Shown here in pieces: positions 18,938 through 28,050 of a DNA stretch of 64,000 nucleotides. Each line of letters starts with the position of its first letter. The first letter of the stretch is position 1. The position numbers were made by a program, and so were the translations under genes. Source of the stretch: Myroides sp. WP-1. Its GTDB lineage: Bacteria; Bacteroidota; Bacteroidia; Flavobacteriales; Flavobacteriaceae. The stretch spans positions 1-64,000 of the forward strand of contig NZ_JACHTC010000008.1 of the NCBI RefSeq assembly GCF_014145635.1. The letters run 5' to 3'. The notes beneath the pieces were generated by a model. The model was not told the DNA's origin. It saw only the letters and a list, made by a program, of their open reading frames with translations, and did no database searches.

Positions 18938-20494
18938 TTAATAATCAGCATTTAACAGATTGTGGTTCACCGGTAAGGAACAACTATAAACTGTGGTATA
19001 AACTGTCTTCACCTCATCTTCTATAACTAATCCCGCGCTATTTAACGGGCGAATTTTGATCAGGTAATTCCCTGGTTTTTTAAAGATGTGTTTGAGCTCT
19101 GCTACATTATTTACAATAATTGGTCGATCTCCCTCATCAAAATCAATTTCAAGTCTTTGCGCATTGGTATTGATCGTATAGACGGCCTCTTCACTAAGGC
19201 AAATAGTTGAAGATCCCTTAGCATCCATAAAAAAAGAAGACACGAAGCTCGGTAGTCCCAACATAGTACCAAAGATACCACCACCACCTTGATCTGATCT
19301 TAGAGATAAATTTTCTAAGCCATACACTTTGGTATTTAAAGGATCATTAGGTGTGTCAAATAGATAGAGAAGTGATGGAAGTCTTTCATTATTTTGTATA
19401 GGCACAAGCATCGTCATATACATTCGATAATCTGGCCCTAATTGAAGTGTACCTGCTGTATGAACACTTTCAGGAAGTTCATACGTTTTTAAGGGAATGA
19501 TATTATGTTGAAGTAGTTGTTGAAAATCAAAAACATAAACCCTTTTATTTGACTTAGTTCCAGAGCTAAGGTATAAATATTGATTATTAGCAGAAAACTC
19601 TCCCCCATAGCAATCAAAAGCAGTGCGAGTGAAAGAATAGTAATCGCGTATATTTGTAAATACACCCGTGCTATTGTCAAATTCTCCCCATAAAAAATTC
19701 CTTTCCTTTTTAAACAGTAAGGAAAAATACTTCCCATTGGGTGATATTTTCAAATAACCATAAAACTCATGGCTATTTAATAATGTCATATTCGGAATAC
19801 TAGACGTTACAGGACTGGTAGAGATTCCATTCTCCGTAAGTAACCAAGCGACCATTTTACTATTTGCGCCAGAACGTTGAACTGATATAATCCAAAAGTC
19901 GATGCCGTTGGCATGTTTTGTTGCAGATACAGATTCTACAAAATCACTTAACTGAGCTCCAACAGGAAGAGTAAAGAGTCTTTTCTTAGGTAATTCTAGC
20001 TTTCCTAATCCATTATTGGCTTCAATATCAAGGATATTATAAGATAGACTACCTGCACCTTTAATACCAATGGAAACAGCTACATACTTTTTTCTGTTAT
20101 TAGGATAAGGAATAATGATTCCCGATTGGGTAGAGCTATTGTTTCCACTTAAACTGGTAGCATTTTCCATGATTTCGTGTTTTGCGTTGTAAATCGTTGT
20201 TCCATCCGAATAAAACAACAATTTCCCGTTTTCGTCAGACAGAGAAAAACAACCTTCTGCGGCGCGTATCGGATACATTTGTGGACGAACACTTTGTGAT
20301 TCATAACGCGTGGGTATTCCCGTTAAATTAACTCTCGTATTAGGAGCATCAATTGGTATTCCTTCGAATGTTTGGGTAGAATTCCAAGTAATTCCTTGTC
20401 CATAACCATAAAACCAATTATTAGCTTCTTTTTGTGCGTAAGTACTAAAACTAAGCATAAAAATTATACTACAATACAGGTACATTTTCTTCAT
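18938..20494 (-). CDS. NWFYG beta-propeller protein with PKD domain (paralogue)
   Basis: A 518-aa protein from ATG 20494, matching the paralogue's start; ATG 20503 adds three residues. The layout equals that of the protein at 16026: signal peptide, NWFYGYGQGITW, EGCFSLSDENGKLLFYSDGT, propeller repeats (LKISPNGKYFSL, LQLGPDYRMYMT), then a PKD-like domain (LEIDFDEGDR, HIFKKPGNYLIKIRPLN) and the tail V-Y-S-C-S-L-P-V-N-H-N-L-L-N-A-D-Y. It appears to be transcribed alone between intergenic regions of 386 and 724 bp. No CTD is present, so its export route is unclear. Confidence 0.8.
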   Translation of the reverse strand: MKKMYLYCSIIFMLSFSTYAQKEANNWFYGYGQGITWNSTQTFEGIPIDAPNTRVNLTGIPTRYESQSVRPQMYPIRAAEGCFSLSDENGKLLFYSDGTTIYNAKHEIMENATSLSGNNSSTQSGIIIPYPNNRKKYVAVSIGIKGAGSLSYNILDIEANNGLGKLELPKKRLFTLPVGAQLSDFVESVSATKHANGIDFWIISVQRSGANSKMVAWLLTENGISTSPVTSSIPNMTLLNSHEFYGYLKISPNGKYFSLLFKKERNFLWGEFDNSTGVFTNIRDYYSFTRTAFDCYGGEFSANNQYLYLSSGTKSNKRVYVFDFQQLLQHNIIPLKTYELPESVHTAGTLQLGPDYRMYMTMLVPIQNNERLPSLLYLFDTPNDPLNTKVYGLENLSLRSDQGGGGIFGTMLGLPSFVSSFFMDAKGSSTICLSEEAVYTINTNAQRLEIDFDEGDRPIIVNNVAELKHIFKKPGNYLIKIRPLNSAGLVIEDEVKTVYTTVYSCSLPVNHNLLNADY

Positions 20495-20797
20495 TTTTCT
20501 CAATTTTATTTATTAATATATCACAAACAAAAACACAAATTTAGCTTTTTTAAAACATATTTTTAACCAAAATTAAAAACATAAAAACAATAAACAGTAA
20601 TAAAAATAAAATATCAATAATTAAAAAATAAAAATAATTCGCTTTTAATCAACAACTAAACAGGTAACTTATTTAAATACACTGAAGCAAGTTGTAAGCA
20701 GCTGCTAAATACGCAATACGCGATATTTTTTTCTGCCTTATTTCTTCAAGAAAAGTCAAAACTCATAAAAAATCAGAAGGTAATAGATAATAAAAAA
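20495..20797. other. Intergenic region upstream of the single NWFYG/PKD gene
   Basis: AT-rich, no gene. CAAATTTA at 20536-20543 is TAAATTTG on the minus strand, a good -7 box, but no TTG lies at the right distance. TTCGCTTTTAATCAA at 20638-20652 is shared with the region upstream of 18213. Confidence 0.4.
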
Positions 20798-20846
20798 AGT
20801 GGTAAGAATTCACCTATTCAAGATTGATAGGAAAATTCTTACCACT
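20798..20846 (-). terminator. Terminator of the 33828-20890 block
   Basis: A 13-bp perfect stem (AGTGGTAAGAATT and complement), with a smaller inner hairpin (CCTAT/ATAGG), followed on the minus strand by TTTTTTT. It lies 44 bp after the type B CTD gene. Confidence 0.85.
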
Positions 20847-20889
20847 AGTACCCTTGTATAGTCTTCGGGTATTTTATGTAGATAAAAAA

Positions 20890-22197
20890 CTAGTTGCTTT
20901 CTAGATGCAAGTTCGCCGCTTTTTTTATTGTTCTGCTTCCATTAGCATCCGTATACTCATAAGTAATCACATAATAATATGTTCCATTGGCTAATTTGTT
21001 TCCTTGATTTGCTACTCTTTTGCCTTCTGAATATCCTTTAAAAACGTTACTACTTCCGTCGCCTTCAGGATCATAGCCTGTTGTTTCATAGACGCGAACG
21101 CCCCATCGATTGTAAATTTCAACTTTATTATTCGGGTAATTCTTGATGTGATCTATAATAAAATAGTCGTTTTTTCCATCTCCATCTGGAGTTACTAGGT
21201 TGTAAATGACAATATCTCCATCTAAAATCCAATCTTTTTTTACGGTTCCGAAAGTAAAAATTCCGTATCCTTTTACTGTGCCGATTGTGGTAACTTCTTT
21301 TGTAGACATATCAACAACACCTCCTTCATCTACCCATAACTGAGCCTCTTCATCCCAGCGAATAATGTGTAATTCTTCCTCTGGATTCGTTAAAACATTC
21401 GGAGAAGTGGTTTCATCATCCCAACTTAAGGTTACTAATACATCGCTCTTATTACTTGCGGCATTGTTGATGATCCAATATTCACTTGTATTAATCTTGT
21501 TAATTACTCCAACTGCATGAGATCGTCCTTCAAAAAAAGCTTGATCGTTGTAGACATAGCGACTGAGGTAAATATCTCTTTTGTTTTTAGATCCTGAAAT
21601 ACGAGCAGGGCGATACTTTCCGTCATGTCCTAGGGGATAAGTAAAAGATTCTTTACCTACTTTTTCAACAAAACCATCTACATGAGAAGCGTCATTAGCA
21701 TATAATGCAGTGGCATCTTTATTAAAGGTAAACATCCCCTTGGACAGCGATGTTGTAGGATTAAAAGTTGAATCAACCTGAACAATCCCGTCTTTAAACT
21801 CAACTACTCCTGAGGCATCAATATTGTTTTTCAAATCAAAAGCAACCTGACTTACAGGGCTATCAAAGACAATGTTATAAAATGAACTAACTCCATTTCC
21901 TGCGATTTGCTTCTTTCTTTTATTTCTTTCGCCTACCGTAAAAACGGTAGTAGAGGTGGTTTTATTCGTCGTGATTCCATAAGCTCCTTCATTAATAAAA
22001 TCGCGAAAGTAAAATACAGTTCCATCATTAGTCACATCTCCTTCTTCTCTGTTTTCAAAAGTTCCTTGAAAAGAGACAATTTCATCAGAAACCACAGATA
22101 AGATACCTTTATTGGCAACTGATATAGATTCTTGCCCATACAGTAACGCACTGCAAATACTCAAAAGTAGTACACTATATTTTCTTTTCTTTTTCAT
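20890..22197 (-). CDS. Surface protein with T9SS type B C-terminal domain (paralogue, no adjacent SprF)
   Basis: A 435-aa protein from ATG 22197 (ATG 22209 adds four residues; the paralogue supports the shorter form). Signal peptide ending L-L-Y-G-Q; beta-rich body (FYFRDFINEGAYGI, VAFDLKNNIDASGVVEFKDG, YPLGHDGKYRPARIS). C-terminal gliding-associated domain: VTPDGDGKNDYFIIDHIKNY, VEIYNRWGVRVYETTGYDP and ANGTYYYVITYEY. Full-length homologue of the 433-aa protein at 6584. Unlike that one, it is followed by a terminator rather than sprF and porE-like genes, so it probably shares the SprF encoded at 5640 or uses one elsewhere. It closes the block of six VGIG-head genes after a 312-bp gap. Confidence 0.92.
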   Translation of the reverse strand: MKKKRKYSVLLLSICSALLYGQESISVANKGILSVVSDEIVSFQGTFENREEGDVTNDGTVFYFRDFINEGAYGITTNKTTSTTVFTVGERNKRKKQIAGNGVSSFYNIVFDSPVSQVAFDLKNNIDASGVVEFKDGIVQVDSTFNPTTSLSKGMFTFNKDATALYANDASHVDGFVEKVGKESFTYPLGHDGKYRPARISGSKNKRDIYLSRYVYNDQAFFEGRSHAVGVINKINTSEYWIINNAASNKSDVLVTLSWDDETTSPNVLTNPEEELHIIRWDEEAQLWVDEGGVVDMSTKEVTTIGTVKGYGIFTFGTVKKDWILDGDIVIYNLVTPDGDGKNDYFIIDHIKNYPNNKVEIYNRWGVRVYETTGYDPEGDGSSNVFKGYSEGKRVANQGNKLANGTYYYVITYEYTDANGSRTIKKAANLHLESN

Positions 22198-22509
22198 GCT
22201 GATATTCAATTAGATTTGCGTTTCTCTTTGATCTTCTATCTTCCTCTATTCAAAAGGCATTCAATACTGAATGACAAGATATAAGGATAGATACACTACT
22301 AAATAGCTAATAAACAACATCATTCTAACTATAAAGTTCGATTCCGTATCGTTAAGTAAATGCAGATTCCATTTCAAATGGTTGGTAAAAGAAACAGCTA
22401 GTATTCCATCTTTATGTTGGTTTTACACATTAAGTGCAACTTCATTTTTATGTCATACTAGCTTTGGTTTCTCTGGTTGGTGTGGATATCAATCATCCAC
22501 TTAAAATTA
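22198..22509. other. Intergenic gap before the type B CTD gene
   Basis: There are 312 bases with no gene and no clear promoter or terminator. ATACTAG and GTTTCTC blocks at about 22466-22492 loosely match the spacer after the paralogous gene (25298-25318), consistent with duplication of gene plus downstream DNA. Confidence 0.4.
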
Positions 22510-25146
22510 TTATTTATTAGCCAGGTATTCCATAATAGCGGTATAAATATTCGCCATAAAAGCTCCAGTATTGGTATCTCCTTCATCTCTATTCAATGGA
22601 GTTCCATTTGCATTTATATTAAAGTCAACAGCCAACATACCTTCAGGCCATATCCTTACAACAGGAGCCCAAAATAGATTTTCATAAGTACGGTGTACAA
22701 AAACTAATCCTTTTTGATCGCCAAACTGAGCGCCTCTATCTGCAACTAAAGGCCTAAAATTAGTATTCCTAGCATCGATGTAACTTAAAGCACCTAGATC
22801 TCTAACCAAATACCAGTGAATATCGAGATAACCGCCTCTACCATTAGAAACATAGTTGTATCCGTTTCTCGGTTTAGTCCAATTGTCATTTTCATTCACT
22901 ACAATCATATTATAATTCCTTTCGCTTGGTTGATTGAAGGATTCCAAATCTCTATTGTCATTAAATCGCTGAATCAATCGGTACCCTTCTTTTTCCTTTC
23001 CACCTCCTGGAGAATTCAAAGAAGAAGGCACATTCGTTGTATGCTCTTGTACATAGTTAATCGTATGTTCTCCATTGGCATAGTGATAGATTGTTTGCAA
23101 CCATAAGACACCTTGCTTATTTACAACATACTCATGCAAAGCATTCGCTAAAGTAGAATCTATGGCATAAGCAGCAGATTGTCCGGAAGTTGAGATAAAG
23201 TTATACTTTCCTTCCCTAATATCTGTGACTAACTGCGCTCTAACGGATGGGAAATTAGCACTTAAAACATCTACTACTTTTACTTTTACCTCTCCGGTTT
23301 CTGTAAATGCTCCACCTACTCCAAAGCGGTACTTTCCATCGCTGTTTTTACCCGTAAAGAACAAGTCTTCATTAATTGTATACTCAAACATACTATCTCC
23401 TGCTCCTTTTAATATCAAGATATTAATATCGCTATAACCCACTTTCAACTTCACCTGATTACATCTGGCTTCTGAGCCATCATTAGCAATCAACTCCACA
23501 GTATATTCTCCTCTACTCGTTGGAATTTTTGTTCCATCCACGGCATAAAGTGTTACCTCTTGTCTACCCGTTTGCGTAAATACTTGTTTTACTCCCCCTC
23601 TTGTTGTACTAAAAATAATACCATCAATAGGCATACTAGTTGTAATTTCATACTCTCCAGCTACAACAACGTCCACAGTCAAGCTAATGGTATAGTTTTC
23701 TCCAATGGGTTTATTGTATGGCATGGCTTGTCTGCTTGTTTTGATTGTCGAGCAATCCATGGTGTATTCTACTGGTTTTTTTGAAATCGGCAAATGCAAT
23801 AAAGTATCGTTTTCAATACTAAGTCTTGCTGCGTCACCACTTAACGTCAGGTCAATTCCCGTTGTTGCAGGAAGTGTTCCATTAACTCCTTTGAAGACAA
23901 CATACTGTAATTCATCTGCTTCTTCAGGCATTTTCAACATCACCTCTTCTGCTTTGAACTCAATGCCTCCAGCTCCCTTGAGGAATAAATTGGTTTTTCC
24001 TGATCCGAGTACTTTTATTGGTAGTTCAATGGTATGTGTTTCGGTTAAACCATCACCTTGATAATATGGTTTTGCTCCAAAATCAACCTGCTCAAATTGA
24101 GCTTGAATCTTTGTTTCTTCAATCACTACATTAGCTTGTTTACCATCAATTGTCTCCTCAGGATCTAGCGTATTTACTTCAAAGGTTAAAGGATAGCTTG
24201 TCTGTGTATTTTCGCTTGGTATATTTTCTCCACTTACAGGTTCTAATACCATTTGCGTAGTTGTATTACTTTCTAGCTCTTTTGTAGCTTTAAACACTAA
24301 ACCAACGGCAGAATTACTTGCTTTAATTGTAGCCATACCTCCATTGATAACGTTTACATCTACTACAATTATATTGTCTTTTTCTGCTTTCGCTCCAACA
24401 CCAACATAATATTTTCCTTGCGCTTGATGAGTACTCGACGTAATTCTAAACTTCAAATCTGCAGGAATCACCAATACTTGAGTGGTGGTACAAACCGTAG
24501 ATTCATTTCCGTTAATCATAAACTTCAACATATCCCCACCTCCATTTGTGTATCCATTGATGGGGGTTCCCATCCCTTTTAAGACGATTTGATAGGTTCC
24601 TGTAGCTTGAAACTGACCTTCGCCAGAAAAAAAGTATCCGTTATCCGTTAACGCTGTAATATTATAGGTTCCGATTTGATCTACTTTAATACGCAACGTA
24701 ATAAATTGTTTATCTGGTGATAGCGCTGTTCCTTGTTGTGCTTGTGGTTTGCCACCTACCATAGTAAAACCGCTAAAGGCAATAGTATTACAGCTTCCTG
24801 CTTCAATTTCTATGGTTGCTGGAGATAAACTACCGCACAAGCTCCTCCATTTATTGACACGAGCGCTCCAATATTCGATACAATCATTGTCAACATTGTA
24901 TACTGCTAATCCGTTATCATCAGTCATATTCTGTAACAACGCATCACGTTGTGCTGTATTCATACGCGGTAAGAAAAAACCTTTGCTCGTACTTTCTAAG
25001 TCTAAAATCGCATTGGTTTTCAACTCTTTTTCAACCGTATTATCTGTCATACGCGCCCCTACTGATTTGGTTACTTGTCCATATCCAAGCCCCATAGTCC
25101 ATACGAGCAAGCAAATCCAAGTTGTATATTGTATTATTCTCTTCAT
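22510..25146 (-). CDS. Large VGIG-head beta-rich surface protein (tandem duplicate)
   Basis: An 878-aa protein with a signal peptide (1-23, ending G-Y-G-Q) and a divergent head (VTKSVGARMTDNTVEKELKT, AILDLESTSKGFFLPRMNTA, CIEYWSARVNKWRSLCG). Residues about 115-600 hold repeated immunoglobulin-like beta units (GTYNITALTDNGYFFSGEGQ, HQAQGKYYVGVGAKA, TGRQEVTLYAVDG). From about 605 an alpha/beta C-terminal region starts V-G-Y-S-D-I-N-I-L-I-L and later shows A-N-A-L-H-E-Y-V-V-N-K-Q-G-V-L. It faintly resembles the amidotransferase-like (ThuA-type) ends of other flavobacterial surface proteins, but I see no catalytic triad. Paralogous along its whole length to 25358-28030. Function unknown; likely a structural or adhesive surface subunit. 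Confidence 0.8.
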   Translation of the reverse strand: MKRIIQYTTWICLLVWTMGLGYGQVTKSVGARMTDNTVEKELKTNAILDLESTSKGFFLPRMNTAQRDALLQNMTDDNGLAVYNVDNDCIEYWSARVNKWRSLCGSLSPATIEIEAGSCNTIAFSGFTMVGGKPQAQQGTALSPDKQFITLRIKVDQIGTYNITALTDNGYFFSGEGQFQATGTYQIVLKGMGTPINGYTNGGGDMLKFMINGNESTVCTTTQVLVIPADLKFRITSSTHQAQGKYYVGVGAKAEKDNIIVVDVNVINGGMATIKASNSAVGLVFKATKELESNTTTQMVLEPVSGENIPSENTQTSYPLTFEVNTLDPEETIDGKQANVVIEETKIQAQFEQVDFGAKPYYQGDGLTETHTIELPIKVLGSGKTNLFLKGAGGIEFKAEEVMLKMPEEADELQYVVFKGVNGTLPATTGIDLTLSGDAARLSIENDTLLHLPISKKPVEYTMDCSTIKTSRQAMPYNKPIGENYTISLTVDVVVAGEYEITTSMPIDGIIFSTTRGGVKQVFTQTGRQEVTLYAVDGTKIPTSRGEYTVELIANDGSEARCNQVKLKVGYSDINILILKGAGDSMFEYTINEDLFFTGKNSDGKYRFGVGGAFTETGEVKVKVVDVLSANFPSVRAQLVTDIREGKYNFISTSGQSAAYAIDSTLANALHEYVVNKQGVLWLQTIYHYANGEHTINYVQEHTTNVPSSLNSPGGGKEKEGYRLIQRFNDNRDLESFNQPSERNYNMIVVNENDNWTKPRNGYNYVSNGRGGYLDIHWYLVRDLGALSYIDARNTNFRPLVADRGAQFGDQKGLVFVHRTYENLFWAPVVRIWPEGMLAVDFNINANGTPLNRDEGDTNTGAFMANIYTAIMEYLANK

Positions 25147-25357
25147 AACTTCTTCAATTATACTAGTTCTAATTTCTTTTAATTAAAGATTTAAAAAAAA
25201 ATCTTCGATTAAAACAAGAACAAAAGAAACAACTAGCACTACATCTTCATTTTTCATTTCATATCTCAAAAACAAACATTCCTGTAAGGCGTAATACTAG
25301 TTTCGTTTCTCCGATTTCAGCTAAACAAACACAGTGTTTGTTCACTTCAAATTCGTT

Positions 25358-28030
25358 TTATTTATTGGCCAAATACTCCATAATAGCGGTGTAAATATTC
25401 GCCATAAAAGCACCATTATTTGTATTGGTATCAACTAAAACTCCGTTATGCTGTTTTGCTTTATCTCTAGTAAACGGAGTTCCATTTGCATCAATACTCG
25501 AATCAATCGTTAACATCCCTTCGTCCCAATCTCCAACCACAGGAGCCCAAAACAAATTCTCATGAGTACGATGTACAAAAACAAGACCTTTTTCATCTCC
25601 AAACTCAGTACCTCTATCAGCTACCAAAGGTCTAAAATCAGTATTTCTAGCGTCAATAGAACCAAAATTGGTTAAATCACGAGATAAATACCAGTGAATA
25701 TCCAAATAACCACCACTACCGTTAGCAACATAATTGTATCCATTTCTTGGTTTGGTCCATTTATCTGTTGGATCAACAACAATCATATTATAGGCGCGGT
25801 CACTTCCTCTATTATAAAATTTAAGATCTCTGTCACTATTAAATCGCTTAACTAACTCATATCCTTCAAATTGAATCCCCCCTCCAGGTCTATTCAGCAT
25901 AAATGGAATTTGTCGTTTCATATGGTCTACATAATCAATATTTTTAGTACCATTTGCATGATAATACAAGGTTTGAAACCAGAAAACTCCCACCTCATTG
26001 ATTACATAATTGTACAGCGCATCAGCTAAAGGGCGATCGATTGCATAAGAAGCAGATCGACCAGAAATGGAAATAAAGTTATACTTTCCTTCAGTAATTT
26101 CTGTTACAAGCTGTGTTCGAATTGTAGGGTAATTGCTATCCAAAACATTCACTAATTTTAACTTTACTTCACCTGTTTCTGCAAATACACCACCTTCTCC
26201 AAATCGATATTTTCCATCACTATTTTTAGCTGTAAAGAACAAGTTCTCATTAATCTGCGCATTTTTACTACTACTGCTTCCTCCTCCAATAATCATTAAA
26301 ATATTAATCTCACTATAGCCTACTTTCAATTTCACTTGACTACATCTATTTTCTGAAGCATCGTTGGCAACTAAATCAACCGTATATTCTCCTTTATTCG
26401 TTGGAATTTTCGCTCCATCTACGGCATAAAGTGTTACTTCTTGTCTACCCGTTTGTGTAAATACTTGTTTTACACCTCCTCTAGTTGTACTAAATACGAT
26501 ACCATCAATGGGTGTGCTAGTGTTAATTTCGTATTCTTCTGGTACTACGACATCTACAGTCAAACTAATGGTATAGCTTTCACCAATGGGTTTATTGTAT
26601 GGCATGGCTTGCCTATTGGTTTTTATCGTCGAACAATCCATCGTGTATTCTACTGGTTTTTTCGAAATCGGCAGCTGCATTTTGTTTCCATTTTCAACAG
26701 AGAATCTCGCAGCGTCTCCGCTTAACGTTAATTCAATTCCCGTTGTTTCTGGGAGTGCTCCACTTACACCTTTGAAAACGACATACTGCAATTCATCTTC
26801 TTCTTCAGGCATTTTTAACATCACCTCTTCAGCTTTGAACTCAATACCTCCAGCTCCTTTGAGAAACAAATTGGTTTTTCCTGATCCAAGCACTTTTAGA
26901 GGTAGTTCAATACTGTGATTTTCTGTTAATACCCCATCTTGATAATAGGGTTCTAAACCAAAAGTAGCCTCAGCATATTGAGCCTGAATCTTCGTTTGTT
27001 CAATCACTACACTAGCTTGTTTGCTATCAATTGTCTCCGCAGGATCTAGCGTATTTACTTCAAAGGTTAAGGGATAGCTTGTCTGTGTATTTTCACTTGG
27101 TATATTTTCCCCACTTACGGGTTCTAATACCATTTGCGTAGTTGTATTACTTTCTAGCTCTTTTGTTCCCTTAAACGCCAAGCCAACGGTTGGATTACTC
27201 GCCTTAATCGTGGCTGTACCTCCATTGAATACTTGAATATCTACTACAATTTTATTGTTATTTGCCGTTTTCGCACCTACTCCTACATAGTATTTCCCTT
27301 GCGCTTGATGTGTACTCGATGTAATTTTAAATTTCAAATCCGCTGGAATCACCAAGATTTGCGTATTTGTACAAACCGTAGATTCTTTTCCATTAATCAT
27401 AAACTTCAAAGTATCACTACCTCCGTTATTATATCCATTAACCGGAGTTCCCATTCCCTTCAATACAATTTGATAAGTACCTATAGCCTGAAATTGACCT
27501 TCACCAGAAAAGAAATATCCGTTATCGGTTAGGGCTGAAATGTCATAGGTTCCAATTTGATCAACCTTAACGCGCAGTGCAATAAACTGTGTATCGGGCG
27601 TTAAAGCTGTTCCTTGTTGAAGTTGGGGTTTATCCCCTACCATTGTAAAGCCTCCACCAAACGAAATATTGTCACAGCTTCCCGCTTCAATTTCGATGGT
27701 TGCTGGTGGTAAACTTCCGCATAGGCTCATCCACTTATTGACGCGGGCACTCCAGTATTCTACACAATCATTGTCAATATTGTAAATAGACAATCCGTTG
27801 TCTTTGTTGTTATCTTGTACGAGGGCATCGCGTTGTACTGTGGTCATACGAGGTAAGAAAAACCCTTTGCTTGTACTTTCCAAGTCTAAAATAGCATTGG
27901 TTCTCAACTCTTTTTCCGCAGTATTATCTGTAATACGCGTCCCTACTGATTTTGTTATTTGTCCATATCCGGTACCAATATTCCATACGAGTAAACAGAT
28001 TAGGATTGTATAGTGTAATATTCTCTTCAT
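25358..28030 (-). CDS. Large VGIG-head beta-rich surface protein (tandem duplicate)
   Basis: A 890-aa protein from ATG 28030, matching the paralogue; ATG 28042 would add M-D-E-V. Same plan as 22510-25146: signal peptide, AILDLESTSKGFFLPRMTTV head, IEYWSARVNKWMSLCG, a series of beta-sandwich units (about 120-610), then an alpha/beta end starting V-G-Y-S-E-I-N-I-L-M-I-I-G-G-G and finishing GAFMANIYTAIMEYLANK. The last ~20 residues match the paralogue closely, while the stretch about 630-760 is the most divergent, suggesting a variable functional face. It lies 20 bp after the S74-like protein gene. Confidence 0.8.
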   Translation of the reverse strand: MKRILHYTILICLLVWNIGTGYGQITKSVGTRITDNTAEKELRTNAILDLESTSKGFFLPRMTTVQRDALVQDNNKDNGLSIYNIDNDCVEYWSARVNKWMSLCGSLPPATIEIEAGSCDNISFGGGFTMVGDKPQLQQGTALTPDTQFIALRVKVDQIGTYDISALTDNGYFFSGEGQFQAIGTYQIVLKGMGTPVNGYNNGGSDTLKFMINGKESTVCTNTQILVIPADLKFKITSSTHQAQGKYYVGVGAKTANNNKIVVDIQVFNGGTATIKASNPTVGLAFKGTKELESNTTTQMVLEPVSGENIPSENTQTSYPLTFEVNTLDPAETIDSKQASVVIEQTKIQAQYAEATFGLEPYYQDGVLTENHSIELPLKVLGSGKTNLFLKGAGGIEFKAEEVMLKMPEEEDELQYVVFKGVSGALPETTGIELTLSGDAARFSVENGNKMQLPISKKPVEYTMDCSTIKTNRQAMPYNKPIGESYTISLTVDVVVPEEYEINTSTPIDGIVFSTTRGGVKQVFTQTGRQEVTLYAVDGAKIPTNKGEYTVDLVANDASENRCSQVKLKVGYSEINILMIIGGGSSSSKNAQINENLFFTAKNSDGKYRFGEGGVFAETGEVKLKLVNVLDSNYPTIRTQLVTEITEGKYNFISISGRSASYAIDRPLADALYNYVINEVGVFWFQTLYYHANGTKNIDYVDHMKRQIPFMLNRPGGGIQFEGYELVKRFNSDRDLKFYNRGSDRAYNMIVVDPTDKWTKPRNGYNYVANGSGGYLDIHWYLSRDLTNFGSIDARNTDFRPLVADRGTEFGDEKGLVFVHRTHENLFWAPVVGDWDEGMLTIDSSIDANGTPFTRDKAKQHNGVLVDTNTNNGAFMANIYTAIMEYLANK

Positions 28031-28050
28031 AACTTCGTCCATTATACTAA

